From NCBI GenBank assembly GCA_038363925.1, contig JAQQWL010000003.1, positions 2,418,001 through 2,482,000 on the forward strand: a DNA stretch of 64,000 nucleotides, in the 5' to 3' direction. The translations under genes and the position numbers were made by a program. Source of the stretch: Apiospora phragmitis. Taxonomy: Eukaryota; Ascomycota; Sordariomycetes; Amphisphaeriales; Apiosporaceae. Below, piece after piece: positions 11,166-21,814 of the stretch. The notes beneath the pieces were generated by a model. It was not told the origin of the DNA and ran no database searches. It was given only the letters and a program-made list of their open reading frames with translations. Position 1 is the stretch's first letter, and each line of letters begins with the position of its first letter.

Positions 11166-12726
11166 ATGACGACGACTTCGGAGCTTCGACGCCGGCCGAA
11201 CGGTAATGCCGCCCCCGACGACAACTTCGATGCCTTCCCCATGGCTAGCCCGGGCGTGGCAGACGCCATGTTGAATATGCAGCAAGCTGGGCACCCTTCG
11301 GGAGAGGCCAAATACGGTTGGATTATGTCCAAACTCCGCGCACTCACCGCGGCACTATATTTTCTTTGGCGGCTCTCTGGCGTAAGGCAAACCCACACAC
11401 AATCCTATACCACCAGGCCATATGTCGCGAGGAAGAAGAAGAGAAGAAGAAGAAGAAAACCGTACTGATTTATACCTGGTTTTGGCAGTATCCATCTCAC
11501 CCAGTTTCTCGGGGCCTGGTTCTATCTCCTTAACCGCGATCTATACTACGCCTACATGGCCGTCACCAAAGAATCATTCGGCCTGCTTATCACCACCATG
11601 ACGCACTGGTGGGCACCAACCGTCATCAGGATCAGCGGCGATGCGTCGGTTGCTGGCCAGCTCAGCCTGACGCCCGACGGAAGAGTGCAATGCGCGTTCC
11701 CCGATCGCATGGTCATGATCGCCAATCACCAGGTAAGGTGTCCGCCCCAGCTTTGCCATAACCTTCACACCCGTACATATTTGGATTGGCAGTGTAGAGG
11801 TATAACTTCAAGCTGACACTGGAGTACCAGATCTACACGGACTGGTTGTATCTGTGGTGGGTGGGCTATACCAACAGCCCCAGGATGCACGGTCACATCT
11901 ATATCATCCTGAAGGAGTCGATCAAGTACATTCCCGTAATTGGGCCTGGTTGCATGTTCTTCAGCTTTATATTCATGTCGCGCAAGATGGCTGTCGACCG
12001 CCCCCGCCTTGCGCACCGGTTGCAGAAGCTCAAGACAAAACACGTGGGGCCCGACGGCGAGGAATACCTGAACCCCATGTGGCTCCTGCTGTTCCCGGAA
12101 GGCACCAACCTGTCAGACAACGGCAGGGTGAAATCAGGAGCCTGGGCAGAGAAGATAGGCGTCAAAGACACGGCGCACTTGATGCTGCCCAGAAGTACCG
12201 GCACTTTCTTCTGCCTAAACGAGCTGAAGGGCTCGGTCGATTATGTCTACGATTGCACAGTAGCTTACGAAGGCGTACCGTAAGTGTGACCCCCTCACAA
12301 TCACTGAAGAATATTGTGTGTGTACGCGTTTGAATTGCTCATGGCTGACACTCCTCGATAATCTATAGCCGAGGCGGATATGGCGAAGAGTACTTCACCC
12401 TGTCCAGCACATTCTTCCAGGGCCGGCCGCCCAAGTCGGTCAACCTCTACTGGCGGCGCTTCTCGCTGGCCGACATGCCCCTGCACGACCAGACCGAGTT
12501 CGACGCCTGGCTCCGCGAGCGCTGGTACGAAAAAGACGCGCTGATGGAGCAGTACGTCACGACTGGCCGCTTCCCCGCTAACGGTGCCGGCATCAAGGGT
12601 CACATCGAGACGGAGGTGCGGACGCAGTACTGGTGGGAGTTCGTCAAGATCTTTGCCTGGCTTGGCTGCTTCGGCTTCTTCCTCAGCTCTCTGACGCGGT
12701 TCCTGCTCAAGTTCCGGGATTCCTGA
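11166..12726 (+). CDS. Lysophospholipid acyltransferase (LPLAT/AGPAT, LCLAT1-like)
   Basis: Transfers acyl groups to lysophospholipids at the ER, probably lysophosphatidic acid or lysophosphatidylinositol by family. Motif I NHQIYTD (about residues 146-152) supplies the catalytic His and Asp; motif III FPEGTN is at about residue 236. The upstream block YYAYMAVTKESFGLL and the C-terminal half fit the LCLAT1/AGPAT3-5 branch, with a last hydrophobic segment (IFAWLGCFGFFLSSL). Exons: 11166-11381, 11505-11732, 11831-12279 and 12369-12726, giving 416 residues. The first intron is awkward. The nearest acceptor (11488) shifts the frame, yet the bases right after it would encode the expected IHLTQ. The in-frame acceptor at 11504 loses those residues. 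A 1-base assembly error near that junction is the likely reason. Confidence 0.87.
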
Positions 12727-13120
12727 TCTCGTCTGGCGCCGTGCTTTTGACCGCGAGCGTTGCCGGGGATTGACTATTTTGGAATTTGGAGAGCCTGGAT
12801 TGAGTTTGAGAAAGTAGGATCTCTCTCTTGGACACACGCAAGAACGAGGTGAAACATTTGAAACCAGGATGGGCTCGTCAGGGGCATTTTATGATTTTGT
12901 TTTCTTTTTTCTCAATGATACCAATGTAAGAATGGCGGAACGAACGTGGAACAACAAAACATCGGCCATTTTCATGGAACGGCGTCCCGTGTGCTGGAAT
13001 TGAAACAAAATGCCCTCAGTTGGACGAGGCAGGAAGGAACTTTTCATGTTAGCGGGCATCGGTTCTTCTGTTTGTTCTGGCTTTTGGCTACGTACCAACA
13101 TACTTAACGCATGAAGACGC

Positions 13121-13156
<36 letters not shown>

Positions 13157-13348
13157 TGGGCAAACAGACACGGAGGGGTGAGCTTAGGCGTCACATCGGT
13201 ACGGGCTTGACTTTTTAGGCAGTATTATATTATACCTCACGACTCACATCAAGATATGCACTTTAATTGCGAATTCTCCGGTGGAAAATATATGTACATT
13301 GAATCAATTATGACTGGCTATTCAGACTTACGGAGCACCTTTCCTTTC
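12727..13348. other. Convergent intergenic region with a GA microsatellite
   Basis: Lies between the 3' ends of two convergent genes. Besides the (GA)n tract at about 13123-13152 I see nothing specific; AT-rich polyadenylation-like stretches occur near 13220-13320. Confidence 0.55.
13123..13152. repeat. (GA)n microsatellite
   Basis: About fifteen uninterrupted GA dinucleotides in the 3' intergenic region between convergent genes. Confidence 0.9.
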
Positions 13349-14539
13349 TCACGATGAGATCAGAACCTCCCGCCCCGTCTTGCCGCTCTCCTGCACGGCC
13401 TCGATGATCCTGAGCACGTCCCGCGCCTGCGACGCGGGGACCGGCACGTCCTCCTCCTTCCCGGAGGCGAGGGCGCGGGCGAAGCCCTCGTAGATCTTGG
13501 CGTAGGTCGGCGGGGGCTCGACGTTGGGCAGGTCCCGCTGGGAGACGACATTGTTGTCACCGAACAGGGCGAGCTTGCCGGCCCACTCGGGCCCCTCGTG
13601 GCCGAATTTGGCGTCCGAGGTCGTCATGCCGCCCTTGAGCTGCGGCTCCTGCGTGTCGAGCCCCTTTTTGGTATAGGACCCCTTGGAGCCGCGGATCCAG
13701 AAGCGCGGCTGCTGGGCCTCGACGCTGAGGACGCCGATGCGCACGATGGCCGTCAGGCCGGCGTCCGGGTAGTAGAGATACGCCGTCAGCGAATCCGGGT
13801 CGACGTTTCCGTCACCAGGATAAAACTTGCCCTGGCGCTGGCTCACAAATTTGGCGTAGACAGTCTGGGGCATGCCGAACAGCGTGTAGACCTGGTCCAC
13901 GAGGTGGGTGCCGAGGTCGTAGACGGCGCCGCCCCCTTGCTCCATGGGCACGGTGCCCTTCCAGTTGGTCGGCTGCTCCATCTTGTAGCGGTCGAAGTGG
14001 GTCTCGAACTCGACGATGCGGCCGAGGGTGCCCTCTTTAATTAGTTGGGACACGGTCGCGAAGTCGGCGTCGTACCGCCGGTTCTGGTACACGCACAGCA
14101 GTTTGCCCTTGGCGCGGGCCAGGTCGGCGAGCGCGGCGGCCTCGGCCGAGGTCGGGACGAACGGCTTCTCGCAGAAGACGTGCTTGCCGGCCTCGAGCGC
14201 CTGCGTGGCGAAGGCGAAGTGCGTGGGCGGGGTCGTGCACAGGACCACGACGTCGAGGGCTGGGTCCGCCAGTAGGGTGTCGAGCGAGGTGTGGTGCTGC
14301 AGATCGGGGTAGTCGGCCGTGGCCGAATCGTTGGGTTTGGGCTGCGCTGCAGGATCGAGTGCAGCTTTAGCGAGGGCGTGGCCTTGATGAAGGGGATGTG
14401 GAAGATCTTGGCGGACATGCTGCGGTTCATTCCTCCACGTTAGTTTCTGTCTTCTGGTCTCGAAAGCGCTGTGGAAGTATGTATGGACCGCTTACCCATA
14501 TCCCACCACGCCCACATTGAATTGCTTCGAACTTGCCAT
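13349..14539 (-). CDS. Gfo/Idh/MocA-family NAD(P)-dependent oxidoreductase
   Basis: Predicted dehydrogenase acting on a sugar or polyol-type substrate. Exon 1 (14539-14496) encodes the Rossmann start FNVGVVGYG. A 76-base intron (14495-14420) joins it to MSAKIFHIPFI, completing the nucleotide-binding loop. The conserved block AGKHVFCEKPF carries the family EKP motif whose lysine is catalytic, followed by GGGAVYDLGTHLVDQ with the usual substrate-loop histidine. The C-terminus ends at a stop at 13349. The frame slips by one base near 14339-14341 (a GGG/CCC run), between LHSILQRS and PKPNDSATADYPDL; adding one base rejoins two well conserved halves. I infer a sequencing indel. The start was chosen because it supplies the Rossmann motif. 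Confidence 0.85.
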
Positions 14540-15631
14540 CGTGAGTGCTGCTGTCTTTCTTTACGGGGTAACACTTGGGGGGGGGGGGTTGCTGCGATTG
14601 GGATAGAATGCGAGGCACGACGAAGTATATATTAGTTCCAGAGAAACAAAACCCGATAGTATCCTTCGCTTGAAGAATCTTTAAGAGATGGAGAGCACTT
14701 GCACTTTGCAGGCAACTTCACCCGTTCGATTTTCTCGTAATAGCCTCTCCCAATGGCGGGGTGGGTGGAAATATATCCCACATTATTATGACGGATGGCC
14801 TTCTCCAACCGTGATTGACACGACAGCGGGTCGGCTTGGAGATTCACCCCACCACAGCTAGAGAGGCGAAACAGTGGGCAGCTCGCAAGCTAGGAAGCAC
14901 TGGAGCTACCCAAGCTCTCTAGCTGATGAGGGCCGAGTTTCGTCATTCCATTTCGGGTAGGAATAGCAGTTGGCGAGAAATACTCTGTCGTTAGAACGGG
15001 TCCAATTGAGTGCTTGGTAATGCATATGCCGCGACATATGCCTTGACTCGAAGATTGAAGACATGGACGACAAGGACTGGTCTGGCCTATCAGAAATACC
15101 GTCTAATGCCGTTTTTGGCAATGCGAAGAGTCGGATTCCCAGACAGAGCTCGAGAGCGGTCCACATGGGCATGTGTCATTTTTGGTCTGTGGTAGCAAAC
15201 ACTCGTTGGATACGGACCAATCTCCGGGAGTAGTCTTGAACCTTCGAGACAATTTGGAAAGACAAGAGGCATTCCGGGTAGAGTGGGAGATGAAATTTGA
15301 AGAAAGTGTCTGTCTAACTGTCTTACTGTACCCCAGGCGGCATGGCAAGCTGTCAGTGGCACGCAGCTGCTGAGATACGGACGTTGTCCAATTGGCTTTG
15401 TGTGAAAGAGAGCTCCAGCGGGGCGGCAAGGGTAGCCCTCCATGATCGGCCCTCTATCCTAGCATTTTCTACCGAGTCCGCACCTAAGCGATTAGAATCT
15501 AGGACTTCATAACTCCAAGTCGTCAACCTGTAAAGCACCATCGAGGAGAAAGAGACCGATAGTTCTCAGGGCTTCGCAAGAATGGGAAGCTAAAATCAGC
15601 GACGATAAGATACCATCGACTTGCTGCAACC
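14540..15631. other. Intergenic between divergent genes, nothing recognised
   Basis: Promoter region of the oxidoreductase (minus) and NAD kinase (plus). A G run of about eleven lies at 14578-14588. Several 60-117-codon frames overlap in 14900-15550, but none resembles a known family or shows splice structure. Confidence 0.5.
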
Positions 15632-15703
15632 ATGATCATCAGTGCGTCTGGTCTATCGACAAAGCTGGATAGCTGCTGCTGCTGTTGTCGCAATTATGAA
15701 TAG
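15632..15703 (+). other. Upstream open reading frame overlapping the NAD kinase start
   Basis: ATG at 15632 opens a 23-codon frame ending at a TAG at 15701-15703. It overlaps the kinase ATG (15696) in another frame. It contains five consecutive Cys codons. If the leader is as written, ribosomes would meet this ATG first; it could lower kinase translation. Confidence 0.45.
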
Positions 15704-17144
15704 ACTTCGGACGACAGCGACATCCGTGTCCGCCTCGCCGCCGACATGGAGCCCCAACAACGTCTTTATCACCACCAGCGAACGGAGTTTCTCCGCGACA
15801 ACCTGCCTCCGCGAGATCCGCGATGCCCGGACGCTCGGCGACCGCATCGTCCCGCTCTACAAGAGCAGCTCGACCTCGTCGCTGCTTTCGCTCGAGTGGC
15901 CGGTGCCCCCGCGCAACGTGCTGATCATGCCGAAGCTGCACGCGCCGCCCGTGATCGCGTCCGCCGTCGAGTTCGCCAAACATATTAACAGCGAGTACCC
16001 GAACCTGAACCTCATCTTCGAGAAGCGCATCGCCGACATGCTACACGAGTCGCTGCCCTTCCCCGTCTACAGCTCCGAGCCCATCCACTTCCCGACCCGG
16101 ACCGACCTCGTGGCCACGCTGGGCGGCGACGGCACCATCCTGCGTGCCGCGAGCCTGTTTAGCCTTCACACCTCGGTCCCGCCCATCCTGAGCTTCAGCA
16201 TGGGCACCCTCGGCTTTCTGGGCGAGTGGAAGTTCGAGGAGTTCAAGCGGGCGTGGCGCGAGGTCTACATGAGCGGGAGCGTGGTTGCCATGAGCGACCT
16301 ACAGGGGCCACATACCCAGGCAGCAGCGCTGAATGCGCCAGCAACATCATCGGCAGGGCATGATGCCGAGGAGATACAAAAGCGATACGAAGGCTGGGCC
16401 AGCATGCGCGGCCGCAGCATGGGCGTGAACCGCTCCTCCAAGATGCTCCTGCGCCACCGATTGAAGGTCGGCGTGTACGACGCTGACGGCACCAACGTTA
16501 ACGAACAGCTGATGCCCACGTCGACGGCGGCCTTTCCCGTCATGGCGCCGGCCATTAAAGATATAACCGGTTCCGGGCAGCCGGACCTGCACGTCCCGGA
16601 CATCCACGCCATCAACGAGCTCGTCATCCACCGCGGCCCGAACCCGCACCTGGCCATCGTGGACGTCTACGTCGGCAACCGGTTCCTGACCGAGGCCGTG
16701 GCCGACGGGATCCTCATCAGCACCCCGACGGGCTCGACGGCGTACTCGCTGAGCGCGGGCGGGACCATCATCCACCCGCTGACGAAAGCCATGCTGCTGA
16801 CGCCCATCTGCGCCCGCACCCTCAGCTTCCGCCATTTGAGTTTGCCGCTCAACAAGAAGGTCGTGCTCAAGGTCAGCAAGAAGAACCGCGGGCGCGAGCT
16901 CGAGGTCAGCATCGACGGCAAGCGCAAGACGGACGTCACCATCGGCATGGAGATCCGCGTCACGGGCGAGGAGGTGGGCCGGAAAGCCAAGGGCCCCGAC
17001 GGCTGCCGCGACAATAGCTGGACGGGAGGCGTACCCTGCGTCATCCGGAGCAGCGGCCAGGGCGATGAGGGGGATGATGATGATGGGTGGGTCGGGGGGC
17101 TGAATGAGCGGCTCAAGTTCAATTACCCGGTGGGCTGGTATTGA
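15696..17144 (+). CDS. pos5: NAD(H) kinase, mitochondrial Pos5-like
   Basis: Phosphorylates NADH/NAD+ to NADP(H). Single exon, 482 residues, no frameshift. The ATP/NAD-kinase signature LGGDGTILRAASLF lies near residue 145. The second conserved stretch, STPTGSTAYSLSAGGTIIHP, is about two thirds along, and ELEVSIDG follows. The N-terminus is rich in Arg, Ser and Thr with few acidic residues (MNRLRTTATSVSAS, RSFSATTCLREI), as expected of a mitochondrial presequence. SLEWPVPPRNVLIMPK matches the start of Pos5-type enzymes as I know them. Compared with yeast Pos5 there is an insert of roughly 60 residues after SFSMGTLGFLGEW. The ATG at 15696 is the first in this frame; a short upstream frame overlaps it. 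An alternative is the cytosolic NAD kinase Utr1 type, less likely given the presequence. Confidence 0.88.
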   Translation: MNRLRTTATSVSASPPTWSPNNVFITTSERSFSATTCLREIRDARTLGDRIVPLYKSSSTSSLLSLEWPVPPRNVLIMPKLHAPPVIASAVEFAKHINSEYPNLNLIFEKRIADMLHESLPFPVYSSEPIHFPTRTDLVATLGGDGTILRAASLFSLHTSVPPILSFSMGTLGFLGEWKFEEFKRAWREVYMSGSVVAMSDLQGPHTQAAALNAPATSSAGHDAEEIQKRYEGWASMRGRSMGVNRSSKMLLRHRLKVGVYDADGTNVNEQLMPTSTAAFPVMAPAIKDITGSGQPDLHVPDIHAINELVIHRGPNPHLAIVDVYVGNRFLTEAVADGILISTPTGSTAYSLSAGGTIIHPLTKAMLLTPICARTLSFRHLSLPLNKKVVLKVSKKNRGRELEVSIDGKRKTDVTIGMEIRVTGEEVGRKAKGPDGCRDNSWTGGVPCVIRSSGQGDEGDDDDGWVGGLNERLKFNYPVGWY

Positions 17145-18054
17145 GATAGGTGCTTGCTGGGTTCTGGGAAACCAGGATGGATATATATTATTGATTAGAT
17201 GAACAAATGCAATGATCAACCGTCCGCATTGAGTTAGTCAGAATGCATTGCCCATGTGTACCATATCGGCGCGCCTTTCAGTCTTTCCATTCCTCCTGTC
17301 CTTCTTGTTGACCAGTTAAGCTCTTGAGTAACCAGTCCACCCATAATTAGGATGGCCATATGATCCAGATGTCTCTCCGGGGAGACGAATTGTATTTTCT
17401 GAGGGCACTACTTAGGTAAGCTACCTTATCTTGTCGTATCTGCTAAAGCAACAACCTACTACTTAAGAAGTAAAATCCTCCAGTCATTGGGTTCCTTCGG
17501 TGGGTAAGGTGATCACAATAGGTTTGGGTCTAATGCAGCAGGCGTCTTATGCAGGTACGCGGTGGTACGTTAGATAGAGTTGGATGTGCTAATGCCTATC
17601 GAAAACAAGCCCTTCTCGTGACCATGAACGTCCAAAACCATCTGATGGCCGAACTTATGCGCTTACCCGGCGATGATTGTGATGATACCTTATGTACGCC
17701 ACGCGGTTGCGCAAAGCAAGGAAAGACTTACAGTGAAAAACACGGCTTGCTGCCTGCGTTGCCAATGTGATGAGTGGCCTTCCTACACACCTACCCTTAC
17801 CTGGTACTTACCTGGGATGCCTCAATAATAGCAGGCAGCTCTTCGTGCCCTTTAGGAACCAAAAACTGAAGTTTATTCCATCCGAATTGGGAGCACCTTC
17901 CTTCCCTTCCGAGAACTTGCTCAACTGCGCCTTCCGCCAACTTTATGTCACTTCAACCCACAAAACTTTGATGGCAATCTTTACATGGAAACATATTAAC
18001 TCCCTCTCCTTAACTGTCTTTTCCTACCAGCGATATTTCTAGTCTAGGCCACCG
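17145..18054. other. Intergenic, nothing recognised
   Basis: Downstream of the kinase and upstream of the ubiquitin-conjugating enzyme gene. Several TACCTTA/TACCTACC-like short repeats occur near 17400-17470 and 17790-17820. No gene-like frame. Confidence 0.5.
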
Positions 18055-18216
18055 GTAAGCGACTTTCGGGATCTATTCCATCCCATCCCAGTTATTATTC
18101 CTCGTGATTCTAGTGGCTCGGCGGGATGGATTCACCGTTTCTTCGAGTTGCCTTTATTCCCTCCTGAGAAATCACGATTTTGCAAAGAGAGTAGTACTAA
18201 CGCCGAAAGTCGGTAG
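18055..18216 (+). repeat. Introner-like intron, copy 1 (5' leader of the E2 gene)
   Basis: A 162-base GT-AG intron-like block starting GTAAGCGACTTTCGG and ending CGCCGAAAGTCGGTAG, with a perfect TACTAAC branch site at 18195-18201. Bases 18060-18069 and 18203-18212 are perfect 10-base reverse complements, so the splice sites sit at the base of a predicted hairpin. It is homologous along its length to the intron at 19463-19633, but the flanking exon bases differ. It lies 32 bases upstream of the chosen ATG (18249), so it would be a 5' UTR intron. Confidence 0.8.
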
Positions 18217-18248
18217 GGCACCACCTTGAATCCCATCAGTACGATCAG

Positions 18249-20598
18249 ATGGATCTCTCCCTGCTTGTTATCATCCTTATCCTTTCCGCTTCTTGCTACG
18301 TCATGTTTTTCAAACGCCTTCAGCAGAAGAAGAAGACTTCTGAATCGCAGAAGCATAAGACTCCTAAATCACCGAAGCACGAGCGTTCTGGATCACAGCA
18401 GCAACAACTTCCCCAAGACAACGGTTCAGCAAAGTCGAATGACTCCCCTCAGGTACCAACCAACCCACCTCGGGGTGATAGCCATGGCGAAACACATCAA
18501 GACGTCGATTCCACAGAAGATCGCGGAAGTCTGATCAAGCTCGAGCTTTTCGTGTCGTCTAGAATGCCAGCTCGGTGTGCCGGCTGCTCTGCATCAATCG
18601 AGCTAAGCGCAGGGAATGTGACACGGTCGGTCCAACACTGGTGGAAGGATAGAACACAAGCCCCCATCGATCAGATCGAGTTGACTTGTGGCCTATACTG
18701 TGGCAAGCAATATTCATGTTCTCCAATCTTCCCCTCTATTCCAATGTATCTACTAACAATGAGGGCCAATAGGTCGCCAACATTGCAGCGCCATCACTTG
18801 CGTTTGCGGGTCCAAGGTCAATGTAGGTTCGTCAAGATGCGACAAACTAGTCCAAATTCATGTGTCGGGAACCAAAGTCGCGATCAACCACTGCTGCGAC
18901 CAGGGCCGAGACCTTGTCGCGTGGGCGCTTGCCTGTGCGACGTCGCAGTTTAGGCCTTCGCCCACTCCGTGGATCTTATCAAACTCTCAGGAGAAAGGCT
19001 ACCACACCACTGCGCCAGGCACAGGTTACGCTAGGTCCGAGCCCGTCCTTCAGCTATTCCATAGTAAGCAGCGGAATCAGCAAACGGCTACCAGGATACC
19101 GCAGCCTTCGCGAATCCAGGACCCCAGTATGCTGACGACTCTGGAGCTTCGTTTCCGGCTGTTGGCCTGTCTGCTGCCGCCTCTCGCGAAAGGCGAGGAG
19201 ATGGGACTCGTAAACTTCATGGTGGCTCGCTCTGACCTGCTCAGCTGGGCCGCAGACCTTCTCGTTAACGATTCCGTGCAAGAGATACAAATGCAGTATC
19301 AGCTATACGACGGTCTTCTAGACTTCCTTGGAGCACTATCGTGCCATCCCGCAATGGCGCAGCTTGTGACGAGGACAAGACGTACATACAGCGATAAAGG
19401 CCGACTGGATCGGATTTCATTTCCTTCTGTCCAAGGACATTAGCGTCGAGGCAAATGCGGTGGTAAGCGACTTTCGGGGTCTATTCCTTCCTATTCCAGT
19501 CGTCGCTCCTCGTTATCCCATTGTCTCAGGGGGGGGGGGGGTGTACTTACCGTTTACTCGAGGAATTTCTTTATCCCCTCTTGAGATACTTTGTTTATTC
19601 TAAAAGAGTAATACTAACGCCGAGAGTCAGTAGGACACTGGGAAGTCGCTGGGGTCCATGCTTACAACAATCGCCCACCGAAGTGAGAAAATGGTACGAT
19701 ACGCAAAGACACTAAATTCCGAGGAGGCCGACGACGCCAACATGCAGTCTTGGGACTCACGGGTCGTCAAGATCGCTCAGTCTTACCGCGAGAAGCCTTT
19801 ACTTATCGCCGAGCTCCGAATCAATCCCATTCGGGTCCAGAGCTTTGGAGATTATCACCGAGAGAATGCCTTGGCTGAAATCCCCGACGCTGAGGTGCTC
19901 AACTTGCATTACTACAAGTCCGCGGCGGAGAAGGTGGCCAAAGGGTCTCCTCCCCGACAACGCATGAAGCGAGTGGTCCGTGAAATCATGATACTGCAGA
20001 CGTCCCTCCCCGAGGGCATCTTCGTGCGCCACGGGGGCTCGCGCCCCGATGTCCTGAAGGTGCTCATCATCGGGCCCCAGGGCACGCCGTACGAGGACGG
20101 CTTCTTCCTGTTCGACATGTTCCTGCCCCTCGACTTCCCGCAGAAGCCGCCCTCACTCCGGCTCCGCACGGCCACGCCCCATACGAGCTTCTTTAGCGGC
20201 TTTAGCGGCTTCAACCCCAACTTGTACGTCGACGGCCACGTCTGCCTCTCGCTGTTGGGCACCTGGAGAGGGAGCCCTGGCGTCCCGAGCAGTCGACCCT
20301 GCTCCAGGTCCTGGTGTCCGTCCAGGCCATGATCTTGTGCCCCAATCCCTACTACAACGAGCCGCACCGCACCCAGAATGACGCCGAGAGCGCCAAGTAC
20401 AACAAGAAGGTGCGAGAGATGACGGTCGACGCGGCCATCATTCCGTGGGTCCGGGCCACGGCCAGGGAGCACGGAGGCCACGTCAGCAGGGCCGCCGCCG
20501 CCACCGGCAGCACGACGTCGCAGTCGAATTTCAGCCCGCTGTGGAAAGACGTGGCCGTTAAGTACTTCGTGAAGGACTCGAAATACAGAAAGCACTAG
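18249..20598 (+). CDS. BIRC6/UBE2O-type ubiquitin-conjugating enzyme, membrane-anchored, Cys-rich
   Basis: The C-terminal third is an E2 fold of the BIRC6/UBE2O class. LPEGIFVRHG, VLIIGPQGTPYEDGFFLFD, FNPNLYVDGHVCLSLLGTW (active-site Cys after VDGHV), then STLLQVLVSVQAMIL and YYNEP are all visible. Ahead of it are an N-terminal membrane segment (LSLLVIILILSASCYVMFF), a polar linker, and a Cys-rich unit (RCAGC, LTCGLYCRQHC, CVCG, HCCDQG) that looks zinc-binding. A helical middle region follows. Exons: 18249-18699, 18773-19462 and 19634-20598; the last intron is the second introner-like copy. Two 1-base slips are needed: near 19399-19402 (GGCC, one base too many) and near 20265 (one base short, right after LLGTW). 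Protein of about 710 residues if these are sequence errors. Role inferred: ubiquitination at a membrane. Confidence 0.72.
19463..19633 (+). repeat. Introner-like intron, copy 2 (inside the E2 coding region)
   Basis: A 171-base intron with the same first 15 bases as copy 1, the same TACTAACGCC branch region (19612-19618) and a matching end (CGAGAGTCAGTAG). It also shares blocks such as TCTATTCC and ACCGTTT. Its 5' CGACTTTCGG can still pair with the 3' CCGAGAGTC because the one changed base gives a G-U pair. Removing it joins EANAV to DTGKSLGSM in frame. A run of about a dozen G near 19530-19541 distinguishes it from copy 1. Confidence 0.85.
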
Positions 20599-21814
20599 CT
20601 GATGTCTTGCGAGACAATTCACATTGTATTACTATAGGCAGCGGCTGGCATCTTAGGACAGCCTTGGTTTTGCATCACCATAGACAGCAGTTAATGAATG
20701 AGAATCAGCTACAGGGTACAGTTAATAGTGGGCACGCTTTCATCTACTAGACGGGGTACTTCTTCACTACTTGTTTATATCTGTATTTACGGGAGCGAAA
20801 GGACAGCCGTCTATAACAAGGCAGTTTGCCTCCCTTTTCCATATAATCGAGGGAAGGATCATTGATTTAGCTGGCGTCACTTGCAACTATTTTGCTACGA
20901 GACTGCCGTGGTAAATATAAGCAAAGTGGTACTCAATCTATTTCTTTACCTACTTACTGAGCCTTCGTTGGACTATATACCCGAGCTGTGCCAGTAGTAT
21001 TTGCGGTAAAGAGGGTCCAGCTCGCGCCGTTCGGACCAATCAGTCAGCTTGCCGTTTTGTGTATGCGTCTGGTACGCATCTCTGCTTACTAACTGCTTAC
21101 GGGCATAGGCCAAGGACGGGGTGGATCGATGGTATGCGTCGGAGTGGACCAACATCGTATTCTTTAGCAAGGACCCCTATTTCTCACGTGGCAGCGTGGA
21201 ATCCTACGATCACTGCATGCGCCATAAACCTAAGCGATACGATCGATGCTTGAACCTAGCACGTGGTTCATGATGCTCACGGGATAGAGACGGGCATTCT
21301 TCTCTATAGGGGACAAGACGGTGCGTTGCGAGCCGCAACATATCAAATTGGATGAAGAAGCTGTTGAGATGCCCAAGCTGCCAAGTATGCGCCAAGTACG
21401 ATATATGTACGGAATAGGCTAAACTCCCGCTTTGGGCAAATTGATTTGCCCCTCCCAAAGCTTTGAATGGACGTGATCCGGTGTTATGATGGTCAGGCGA
21501 TTCTCCCACCCGGGGACTTGGCGTGAGTACGCCACTATGTATATGCGGCGCACACTCGCATCTTCACAACCTACCATGTATTTGTATACCAATTTGGCAA
21601 GATCGACCCGAATGGACCGGTTTGGCGCGAGTGCTAGGCCGGGCGTAGTGTTTAGTCCGAGACCCTCAGCTGAAAAACGCACCATTCCCGGTGTTTCGGT
21701 CGCACAAGAAAATATACTGTCTGTCGCTGCTTTTAATAAATACCATTCCCTTCCCCTCTCTTGCATTGCTTTTGCTAAGTCCGGCTACCATTGCATAGTT
21801 GTGAACCACCAACG
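20599..21814. other. Intergenic, nothing recognised
   Basis: Contains the E2 3' end and P450 promoter. Short overlapping frames only. A degenerate GCATCTCTG/CAAGTATGCGCCAAGTACG area near 21380-21420 has small direct repeats, without clear meaning. Confidence 0.5.

Noticed and set aside
16347..17219. 290-codon minus-strand frame opposite the NAD kinase
   Set aside because: Shadow frame with biased composition; kinase motifs are on the plus strand.
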